5,370 nt of DNA, taken from assembly GCA_948465625.1 (NCBI GenBank), contig CAOJXM010000082.1, positions 1-5,370 on the forward strand, in the 5' to 3' direction. The notes beneath the pieces were generated by a model that saw nothing but the letters and a program-made list of their open reading frames with translations, was not told where the DNA came from and made no database searches. The stretch comes from an uncultured Clostridium sp. (GTDB lineage: Bacteria > Bacillota > Clostridia > TANB77 > CAG-508). The position numbers and the translations under genes are program-made. Below, piece by piece: positions 1-4,764 of the stretch; positions within the stretch are counted from its first letter, which is position 1, and every line of letters begins with the position of its first letter.

Positions 1-82
1 ATATATTACGAGAATAACATATTAATTTGTTTCACATCATTGACATACTTACAGAAAAAAAGTAAAAAAATTAACATAGGTG

Positions 83-111
83 TTGAAATAATTGAAAAAC
101 TGTGTTAATAT
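83..111 (+). promoter_or_regulatory. Probable promoter of rpmE (extended -10)
   Basis: A -35 TTGAAA at 83-88 is separated by 17 bp from a -10 TAATAT at 106-111. The -10 is preceded by TG at 103-104, giving a TGN extended -10 arrangement. The start point would fall near 118, leaving a leader of roughly 37 nt before the rpmE ATG. A perfect TTGACA at 40-45 lies further upstream, but 17 bp downstream of it there is only TAAAAA, so it is the weaker candidate. I see no gene or other structure in bases 1-82. Confidence 0.6.
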
Positions 112-154
112 ATTATAAGCAATTGATTCTAAAAGAAAGAGGTGAATTACTTAA

Positions 155-355
155 ATGAAAACAGGATTACATCCAGAATATAATGAAACAACTATAACAT
201 GTGCATGTGGAAACGTATTAAAAACAAGTTCAACCAAAAAAGATATAAAAGTAGATGTTTGCTCAAAATGTCATCCATTTTGGACAGGTAACTTAAAACA
301 AAACACAACAGGTGGTAGAGCAGATAAATTCAAGAAAAAATACGGAATTCAATAA
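155..355 (+). CDS. rpmE: Large ribosomal subunit protein bL31, zinc-binding form
   Basis: This is ribosomal protein bL31 (L31), which sits at the central protuberance of the 50S subunit and helps bridge it to the 30S subunit. The 66-residue length is normal for the family. The start MKTGLHPEY and the stretch CSKCHPFWTG near residues 36-45 are family hallmarks. Four cysteines form the zinc site: C16 and C18 as CxC, and C36 and C39 as CxxC, so this is the C+ form that binds zinc, not the zinc-free paralogue made under zinc starvation. The tail GGRADKFKKKYG is basic and typical of the family. The start is fixed by AGAGGTGA at 138-145, nine bases upstream of the ATG. The gene has its own promoter and a terminator at 363-395, so it appears to be transcribed alone. 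Confidence 0.97.
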   Translation: MKTGLHPEYNETTITCACGNVLKTSSTKKDIKVDVCSKCHPFWTGNLKQNTTGGRADKFKKKYGIQ

Positions 356-362
356 AAAGGTG

Positions 363-395
363 AGAGGTGTCAAAAGAAAAACATCTCTTTTTTTT
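363..395 (+). terminator. Rho-independent terminator of rpmE
   Basis: AGAGGTGT at 363-370 pairs with ACATCTCT at 381-388, an 8-bp stem with one G-U pair and a 10-base A-rich loop. It is followed directly by a run of seven T (389-395). It lies eight bases after the rpmE stop codon. Confidence 0.88.
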
Positions 396-404
396 ATTTT
401 CTGA

Positions 405-433
405 TTTACAATCTCTTTAAAGTATAATATAAT
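405..433 (+). promoter_or_regulatory. Possible promoter for the prepilin peptidase operon
   Basis: TTTACA at 405-410 is followed after 17 bp by a perfect TATAAT at 428-433. A second perfect TATAAT overlaps it at 423-428, but it lacks a good -35 at the right distance. With the 428-433 box, transcription would start around 440, inside the GGGAGG ribosome binding site. The message would then be close to leaderless, or the upstream box at 423-428 is the one used. Confidence 0.45.
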
Positions 434-451
434 CTAGTGGGAGGAAAGAAA

Positions 452-1198
452 ATGTATATAAATGATATTCATATCTTATACTATGTAGGAGCAGCATTTT
501 TAGGTGGAATCATAGGGTATTTGGTTTGTTGGTGTAATGAAAGATTACCAGAATACAAAAAAGTATTTTCAAAAGAAATTCTGCAAAAGGAAAAAAGGCC
601 AGAAGCCAATTTTGCGATTATGATTGTAAATGCACTCATGTATGTGGCACTGTTGTACTTTTGTGGGCTTAAAAGTAATTGGATAGGAAACTTACCACTC
701 ATCAAATATGCAGTATTAACCCCGATGTTGTTATCTGCCTTAGTAATTGACTATAGATTGCAAATTATACCCAATCGATTAAATTTGACGATGTTTGAAA
801 TTGGCTTAATTTTCACATTTCTTTATGGAATCATCAATATTAATATGGGAATGAATATGCTATTAGGAGGAATCGCAGGAGCAGGAATTTTCTTGGTCAT
901 TACCTTATTAGGTGGCTTAATTGCAGGAAAAGAAGCCATGGGCTTTGGGGACGTAAAACTAATGGGAGCATTGGGATTATACTTTGGATTGTCCAATATC
1001 ATTGCCATATCCGTATTGTCTTTCTTAATTGGTGCAATTGCAAGTATTGTATTAATTGCAACCAAAATTAAAAAAACAGATGAGTACATACCATTTGGAC
1101 CATTTATTGTTATTTCAACATTTATTGTAATCTTTGTACCATTTGGATTATTAGTGAACATTTTACTAAAAATATTTACCTTAGGAATGTATAAATAA
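452..1198 (+). CDS. Prepilin peptidase (A24 family, GxGD aspartyl protease)
   Basis: This is an integral membrane aspartyl protease of the type IV prepilin/ComC class, which cuts the positively charged leader from pilin-like precursors at the cytoplasmic face. The protein has 248 residues and is almost entirely hydrophobic, with several membrane segments. The two catalytic aspartates are visible: D100 in VIDYRLQIIPNRL and D167 in the signature GFGDVKLMG. Near the C-terminus EYIPFGPFI matches the conserved IPFGPF segment of the family. The N-terminal region (about 8-40) keeps the opening GY-(x)n-NERLP seen in the methylase domain, but the CxxC zinc pairs of full-length PilD are absent and only C26 and C28 are near, so N-methylation is doubtful. 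The start at 452 is preferred because GGGAGG (439-444) lies seven bases upstream. A GTG at 437 would overlap that site. No pilin genes are in view. pepP follows after 18 bases. Confidence 0.9.
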   Translation: MYINDIHILYYVGAAFLGGIIGYLVCWCNERLPEYKKVFSKEILQKEKRPEANFAIMIVNALMYVALLYFCGLKSNWIGNLPLIKYAVLTPMLLSALVIDYRLQIIPNRLNLTMFEIGLIFTFLYGIININMGMNMLLGGIAGAGIFLVITLLGGLIAGKEAMGFGDVKLMGALGLYFGLSNIIAISVLSFLIGAIASIVLIATKIKKTDEYIPFGPFIVISTFIVIFVPFGLLVNILLKIFTLGMYK

Positions 1199-1216
1199 GA
1201 TAAAGGGGAGTAAAAT

Positions 1217-2281
1217 ATGAATGTAAGATTAAAATGGTTAAGGGACAATTTGCAAAGACGAGACATGGAAGGAATGATTGTAACCAATCCAATTAATATA
1301 CGATATTTAACAGGAATCGAAGCAGAAGGAATTTTGCTAATCACAAGGAAAGAAAATGTCTATCTTACTGACGGAAGATACATAGAGACAGTAAATAGCA
1401 TTTTAACAATTGATGATGAAATTATTGTAACAGACATAAGAGATGTTTCGATTTATGATTATGAGAATTTTTTTACATTTTGTGAAAATATAGGATTTGA
1501 AGAAAATCATATTACTTATGCACAATATCAAGATTATAAGCAAAAATATAAAATCAACAATTTTGTAGAAACAGAAAATATGATTCAAAAGCAAAGAATG
1601 ATAAAAGATGAATCTGAAATTGAATGTATTAAAAAGGCTTGTGAAATAACAGACGAATGTTTTTTACATCTATTGGAATTTATCAAAAAAGGAATGAGTG
1701 AAAAGCAAATAGCTTTTGAAATTGAAAAATATTTTTTAGAAAATGGTGCAGATGGTCTTGCATTTGAAACCATTGTGGCATCTGGACCCAATTCATCAAA
1801 GCCACATGCTATTCCAACAGAGCGACAGATTCAATCAGGAGATGTGGTATTAATTGACTTTGGATGCAAATACAAGGGTTATTGTTCTGATATGACAAGA
1901 ACGATTTTTATTGATTGTGTACAAGACTATATGAAACCAGTTTATGATTTAGTGTTAAAAAATCAGTTATTAACAGCAAGAGAAATCCATGATGGAGCCA
2001 ATATGAGGCAATTATCTAAAATGGTAGAAAATGACTTTCGATTAAATAATTTTGACTTAATTCATTCATTAGGACATAATTTAGGGCTAGAAATTCACGA
2101 AGCGCCATACTTTTCTACCAAAAATATGGATACCCTTTTAAAAGAAAAAATGACCTTAACAAATGAACCAGGAATTTACATACCAGGCAGGTTTGGAGTA
2201 AGGATAGAAGATACTGTATTAATAACAAAATCTGGATGTATTAATTTAACAAAATCAGAGAAAAATTATATAGTGATATAA
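1217..2281 (+). CDS. pepP: Xaa-Pro aminopeptidase/dipeptidase, M24B family
   Basis: This is a cytoplasmic metallopeptidase that removes the residue before a proline, or splits Xaa-Pro dipeptides. The two modes cannot be told apart here. It has 354 residues, the length of Bacillus YqhT-type proteins. Residues 1 to about 125 form the creatinase-like N-terminal domain (WLRDNL...GMIVTNPINIRYLTG), and about 130-354 form the pita-bread catalytic domain. All five dinuclear metal ligands are present: D214 (VLIDFG), D225 (CSDMTR), H287 (LGHNLG), E317 (TNEPGIY) and E331 (VRIEDT). H197 and H294 match the conserved catalytic histidines. The start is supported by AAGGGGAG at 1203-1210, six bases before the ATG. 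It follows the prepilin peptidase by 18 bases and precedes efp by 73 bases. A pepP-efp pairing is common in Firmicutes and makes sense because both act on proline-containing chains. Confidence 0.93.
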   Translation: MNVRLKWLRDNLQRRDMEGMIVTNPINIRYLTGIEAEGILLITRKENVYLTDGRYIETVNSILTIDDEIIVTDIRDVSIYDYENFFTFCENIGFEENHITYAQYQDYKQKYKINNFVETENMIQKQRMIKDESEIECIKKACEITDECFLHLLEFIKKGMSEKQIAFEIEKYFLENGADGLAFETIVASGPNSSKPHAIPTERQIQSGDVVLIDFGCKYKGYCSDMTRTIFIDCVQDYMKPVYDLVLKNQLLTAREIHDGANMRQLSKMVENDFRLNNFDLIHSLGHNLGLEIHEAPYFSTKNMDTLLKEKMTLTNEPGIYIPGRFGVRIEDTVLITKSGCINLTKSEKNYIVI

Positions 2282-2287
2282 AAAAAC

Positions 2288-2337
2288 TTGATTTTTCGGT
2301 AATTTTAGTATAAAATATGTAAGATAGTATAAAATAT
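2288..2337 (+). promoter_or_regulatory. Probable efp promoter region with a 13-bp direct repeat
   Basis: TTGATT at 2288-2293 lies 15-17 bp upstream of TATAAA/TAAAAT at 2309-2316, a plausible promoter within the 73-base pepP-efp gap. The 13-mer TAGTATAAAATAT occurs twice without mismatch, at 2306-2318 and 2325-2337, with a 19-bp period, so the -10-like box is duplicated. No hairpin with a T-run separates pepP from efp, so read-through from the upstream operon is also possible. Confidence 0.45.
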
Positions 2338-2354
2338 ATGAGGAGGAATTAATT

Positions 2355-2921
2355 ATGGCAGAAGTATATATGGCAGGAGATTTTAGAAATGGAACAACCT
2401 TTGAAATGGAGAATAATGTATATAAGGTAGTAGAGTTCCAACACGTAAAACCAGGAAAAGGAGCAGCATTTGTTAGAACCAAATTAAAAAATGTAATTAC
2501 AGGTGCAGTGTTAGAAAAAACATTTAATCCATCAGAAAAATATCCAGGAGCAGAAATCGAAAAAAGAGATATGCAATATCTTTATAGTGATGGAGATTTA
2601 TATTATTTTATGGATAATGATACATATGAGCAAATCCCTTTAAACAAAGAACAATTAGGAGATAGCTTAAAATATATAAAAGAAAATATGTCAGTAAAAA
2701 TTTTGTCTTTTAAAGGAAATGTATTTGCTGTAGAACCACCAATGTTTGTGGAATTAGAAGTTACATATACAGAGCCAGGATTTAGTGGAAATACAACAAC
2801 GACTTCTGGTAAGCCTGCAACTTTAGAAAATGGATTTGAAATCAGTGTTCCATTGTTTATCAATATAGGAGATGTTATAAAAATCGATACTAGAACAGGC
2901 GAATATATGGAAAGAGTATAA
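2355..2921 (+). CDS. efp: Translation elongation factor P
   Basis: EF-P binds between the P and E sites of stalled ribosomes and promotes peptide-bond formation at consecutive prolines. The 188 residues carry the usual three barrels: a KOW-like domain (about 4-63), an OB/S1-like domain (about 70-125) and a C-terminal OB domain (about 132-187) with the signature-type segment from EISVPLFINIGDVIKID. The tip loop is HVKPGKGAAF, closely resembling the Bacillus form. The lysine that Bacillus decorates with 5-aminopentanol corresponds to K35 here. The modification itself cannot be judged because no modifying gene is in view. The start is fixed by AGGAGG at 2341-2346, eight bases from the ATG. An internal ATG at 2370 (MAGDFRNG) would give a length nearer to Bacillus EF-P but has no ribosome binding site. 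The next gene begins 18 bases downstream, so the two are probably co-transcribed. Confidence 0.97.
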   Translation: MAEVYMAGDFRNGTTFEMENNVYKVVEFQHVKPGKGAAFVRTKLKNVITGAVLEKTFNPSEKYPGAEIEKRDMQYLYSDGDLYYFMDNDTYEQIPLNKEQLGDSLKYIKENMSVKILSFKGNVFAVEPPMFVELEVTYTEPGFSGNTTTTSGKPATLENGFEISVPLFINIGDVIKIDTRTGEYMERV

Positions 2922-2939
2922 TAGAAAGGAAGGCACAAT

Positions 2940-3521
2940 ATGTCAGTGTTACAAGATAAATTTAATGCAATTGTAAGAAAAATTGAAGATCGAATTGAAG
3001 ATGAGGAATTATTATCTTTTGTGAAACAGCAAATAGCAGATATTTCAATCTTATTTATTGATCAATTAGATAAGGTGGTTGATTTAAGCCAAAGAAGATT
3101 GGATGAGTTAATTGACCATGAAAAAGACCTTACGAAAAAGGTTGCACAACTAGAACAGACAATGAAAACAATGGAAAAGGAATTTTATGTGGATGAGAAC
3201 TTTGACTTTGAAATTGTTTGTCCTTATTGTAATTATGAATTTGTGTCAGATTTTAGCCAAAACTTAAAAGAACAAGTAGAATGTCCAGAATGTCATAATA
3301 TCATTGAATTAGATTGGAACAACCATGAAGAACATGATTGCTCAGGACATTGCTCTTGCTGTGAGAGTGAATGTGGACAAGAAGAGGAAGAAGACGAAGA
3401 ACCAGAGCAAGAAACTAGCAAAGAACTAAAAATAGAAATAGCAAACTATGATGAAGAATCACAACTAGAAGAGGAAACAGACATGGAAGAAGTAGAAGAT
3501 GACGATGAAGACGATATGTAG
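2940..3521 (+). CDS. Zinc-ribbon protein with coiled-coil N-terminus and acidic tail (CD1247-like)
   Basis: I do not know a defined function. The layout resembles, from memory, the small clostridial family named after C. difficile CD1247: a helical N-terminus, an acidic DENFDFEIVCPYC segment and a zinc ribbon. Here residues 1 to about 85 are charged heptad-like helix (probable coiled coil, for example LTKKVAQLEQTMKTMEKEF). A zinc ribbon follows: C94-P-Y-C97 and C115-P-E-C118, 17 residues apart. A second metal-like cluster lies at 129-145 with H129, H132, C134, H137, C138, C140, C141 and C145. From 147 to 193 the chain is mostly Glu and Asp, ending EDDDEDDM. No signal peptide or membrane segment is present, so it is probably cytoplasmic. 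AAGGAAGG at 2926-2933 serves as ribosome binding site. The gene is tightly linked behind efp and ends in a TAG stop six bases from the convergent M23 gene. Confidence 0.7.
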   Translation: MSVLQDKFNAIVRKIEDRIEDEELLSFVKQQIADISILFIDQLDKVVDLSQRRLDELIDHEKDLTKKVAQLEQTMKTMEKEFYVDENFDFEIVCPYCNYEFVSDFSQNLKEQVECPECHNIIELDWNNHEEHDCSGHCSCCESECGQEEEEDEEPEQETSKELKIEIANYDEESQLEEETDMEEVEDDDEDDM

Positions 3522-3527
3522 AGTAAA

Positions 3528-4129
3528 TTAAGTTTTAAATAAAGATAATGGGTCTATTGCAGTCCCATTCTTTTTTATGCCCAAATGTAAATGAGGACCA
3601 GTTGTTACACCATTGGTGGGATTTCCATTTTTATCTTGGTAAGGATTATTGGGGATGCCATATACATTTTTTGGACCAACAAATCCGTATAATTTCTCCT
3701 TTTTCTACCCAATCACCAGTTGCGACAAGAATGGACGGGTCAACATGGCAGTAAGAAATGGTGTAATCTTTTTGAGCAGAAAGTAGGGTAATCATATAGC
3801 CATTGGCACCTTTAAAGCCTACAAAACCAATGCTTCCAGAGCAAATGGCTACAAGAGTTGCGTGAGCAGGTGCTCCAATATCAATTCCTAGATGATAGGA
3901 AGAAGCACCGTGCAGTGGGCGAATTTCTTTTACCAAAAGGGGAAGTGATTTTGGTATAACCAGGAACAGGCCATATAGCATCAGAAGAAATAGAAAACGG
4001 TGGAATTGGCTCATGAGTAAGCGTATTCTCATTTGGAAAATGTTCTGGATAAACTTCATAAAAGGGAAGAAAAAAGCAACAAATTAAGATAATAATTACA
4101 AAAAGGGTAATAAAAAAACTACTATTCAT
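3528..4129 (-). CDS. Membrane-anchored M23 (LytM-like) endopeptidase in three frames, two +1 shifts at CGG
   Basis: M23 enzymes are zinc endopeptidases that usually cut peptide cross-links of peptidoglycan. The gene starts at 4129 with a perfect AGGAGGT (minus-strand equivalent of 4135-4141). Residues 1-73 (4129-3911) hold a membrane anchor (about 5-24) and the segment from WPVPGYTKITSPFGKRNSPTA. Residues 74-147 (3909-3688) continue with GASSYHLGIDIGAP up to VEKGEII. Residues 148-199 (3686-3528) run from GFVGPKNVYG through GPHLHLGIKKNG to LFKT and a TAA stop. Joined, they give 199 residues with zinc ligands H79, D83 and H181 and catalytic histidines H128 and H179 all present. Each frame change is one surplus C at an in-frame CGG. 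Without shifting, translation stops at 3881 or 3646, before the HLH motif. Standard pipelines would call it a frameshifted pseudogene. The intact active site, start signal and C-terminus make me favour a functional shifted gene, but decay or sequence errors are not excluded. It follows gtrA by 39 bases in the same direction. Confidence 0.75.
3547..3576 (+). terminator. Terminator of the efp operon, inside the convergent coding sequence
   Basis: AATGGG at 3547-3552 pairs with CCCATT at 3564-3569. Two further base pairs (CT with AG) close above a T-T mismatch, leaving a five-base loop ATTGC. One C and a run of six T (3571-3576) follow on the plus strand. On the minus strand the same bases encode KKNGTAIDPL at the end of the M23 protein, and the sequence after the hairpin is only weakly T-rich, so termination should act mainly on plus-strand transcripts. 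Confidence 0.8.
3684..3690 (-). other. Apparent +1 frameshift site 2 (ATA-CGG-A)
   Basis: On the minus strand, codon 147 is ATA (3690-3688), followed by C at 3687 and GGA (3686-3684). Reading CGG in frame gives ICWSKKCIWHPQ and then TAA at 3646. Skipping the C gives Gly (GGA) and then FVGPKNVYGIPNNPY, leading to the HLH motif. The layout is the same as at site 1: a codon ending in A, then CGG, with GGN in the new frame. Confidence 0.65.
3907..3913 (-). other. Apparent +1 frameshift site 1 (GCA-CGG-T)
   Basis: On the minus strand, codon 73 is GCA (3913-3911), followed by C at 3910 and GGT (3909-3907). Reading CGG in frame leads through CFFLSSRN to TGA at 3881. Skipping the C gives Gly (GGT) and then ASSYHLGIDIGAP. 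This restores the SPTAGASSYHxGIDI segment known from clostridial M23 proteins without adding or losing a residue. Confidence 0.65.
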
Positions 4130-4168
4130 ATAGTACCTCCTAAATAAAATAGTAGCTCAATTTAAAAA

Positions 4169-4585
4169 TTATTTTTTAAAAGCAAAAAATTTACTAATGA
4201 AGAAATTTAAAATAATAACCAATATCGTAATTGTTAGCTTACTAATTAATTCTTGTATATGTAAGATATTAAAAAGCAAGAAAAAGCCAACTAATTCCAC
4301 TACCATGGTAAAACTTCTGCCAATGATAAATTTAACAAACTCGTGGAAATTTTCTTTTAGTGTAGAGGCATTAGAGTTAAACACCATTTTTCGATTGGTA
4401 AAGTAAGCAAATAAAATAGCTACGATAATAGCAATAACATTTGCTAAATTTTCTTCTAAATGAATAAACTTGGTCAATAGGTAAAATACACCAACATTTA
4501 CAAGTGTAGTTAACACTCCAAAAATTCCATAAAAGATAACTTCTTTGGTACAAAATTTTTTAAATAATCCTTTTAATTTCTCCAT
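4169..4585 (-). CDS. GtrA family membrane protein
   Basis: GtrA-like proteins are small four-helix membrane proteins. The best-studied members are thought to help move polyprenyl-phosphate-linked sugars across the membrane for cell-surface polysaccharide modification. The 138 residues form four predicted membrane helices at about 17-38, 47-64, 84-107 and 115-132. The family signatures are visible: FTNRKMVF at about 62-69 (the NRxWvF motif after helix 2) and NFFISKFFAF at about 127-136 (the NFxxSKxxxF motif at the C-terminus). The start at 4585 is chosen because AAGGGAG lies six bases upstream (4592-4598). The longer open frame back to 4777 crosses the promoter and the divergent pgsA leader and is not conserved in type. 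No glycosyltransferase partner is in view; the downstream neighbour is the M23 peptidase, probably in the same transcript. The substrate is unknown. Confidence 0.88.
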   Translation of the reverse strand: MEKLKGLFKKFCTKEVIFYGIFGVLTTLVNVGVFYLLTKFIHLEENLANVIAIIVAILFAYFTNRKMVFNSNASTLKENFHEFVKFIIGRSFTMVVELVGFFLLFNILHIQELISKLTITILVIILNFFISKFFAFKK

Positions 4586-4609
4586 AAATAACTCCCTTAT
4601 TATAAATTG

Positions 4610-4638
4610 ATTATACGGTAAATAAAAAATAAAGTCAA
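4610..4638 (-). promoter_or_regulatory. Strong sigma-A type promoter of gtrA
   Basis: On the minus strand, TTGACT (4638-4633) is followed after exactly 17 bp by a perfect TATAAT (4615-4610). The start point would be near 4603, giving a leader of about 18 nt containing the AAGGGAG site. This promoter probably also serves the M23 gene. Confidence 0.75.
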
Positions 4639-4639
4639 T

Positions 4640-4668
4640 ATGACTTGCTATTTTTTTTATCCTATAAT
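4640..4668 (+). promoter_or_regulatory. Probable promoter of pgsA, back to back with the gtrA promoter
   Basis: ATGACT at 4640-4645 and a perfect TATAAT at 4663-4668 are 17 bp apart, predicting a start near 4675 and a leader of about 90 nt. The -35 boxes of the two divergent promoters lie one base apart, inside the dyad AGTCA-ATA-TGACT (4633-4645). The -10 is covered by a second dyad, ATCCTAT/ATAGGAT (4659-4665 and 4672-4678). Confidence 0.55.
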
Positions 4669-4699
4669 AAAATAGGATGAGAAAAGGCGAAGAAGATGC

Positions 4700-4748
4700 G
4701 TCCCAAATGGTCCAAATGGGACCAAAAAGAACCGTCCCTAATGGGGAC
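4700..4748 (+). repeat. Nested GTCCC/GGGAC hairpin cluster in the pgsA leader
   Basis: Within 49 bases there are alternating complementary blocks: GTCCC (4700-4704), TGGTCC (4708-4713), GGGACC (4718-4723), GTCCC (4734-4738) and GGGGAC (4743-4748). TGGTCC can pair with GGACCA (4719-4724) around a five-base loop, and GTCCC (4734-4738) with GGGAC (4744-4748) around another. GGGAC (4718-4722) could instead pair with either GTCCC. The block is far richer in G and C than the surrounding DNA. It resembles a REP-like or other small dispersed repeat, but a cis-acting leader structure is also possible. No T-run follows, so it is not a standard terminator. Confidence 0.5.
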
Positions 4749-4764
4749 AGAGGAGGAAAAAGAG

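Noticed and set aside
437..451. GTG start at 437 for the prepilin peptidase.
   Set aside because: The extra codons consist of the GGGAGG ribosome binding site for the ATG at 452.
823..1344. A 173-residue open frame on the minus strand opposite the prepilin peptidase and the start of pepP.
   Set aside because: It is a low-complexity antisense shadow of clearly coding genes, with no recognisable domain.
3548..3754. A 68-residue plus-strand open frame in the region of the M23 gene.
   Set aside because: It starts within the terminator stem, has no ribosome binding site and lies antisense to the M23 coding sequence.
3684..3913. Classic P-site tRNA slippage, as in prfB, at the two CGG sites.
   Set aside because: Moving the P-site tRNA by +1 would require pairing from GCA to CAC and from ATA to TAC, which does not work. 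Skipping of the first A-site base fits better.
3646..3914. Reassignment of CGG to another amino acid, or stop-codon readthrough, as the explanation for the split M23 gene.
   Set aside because: Any three-base reading of CGG leaves translation in the wrong frame, and reading through TGA at 3881 or TAA at 3646 does not restore it either. Only a one-base shift recovers the family sequence.
4696..4764. N-terminal extension of PgsA from the ATG at 4696.
   Set aside because: The 23 extra residues are encoded by the hairpin cluster, have only a weak upstream AAGG, and precede the canonical MNLPNKLTVFR start that has its own AGGAGG.
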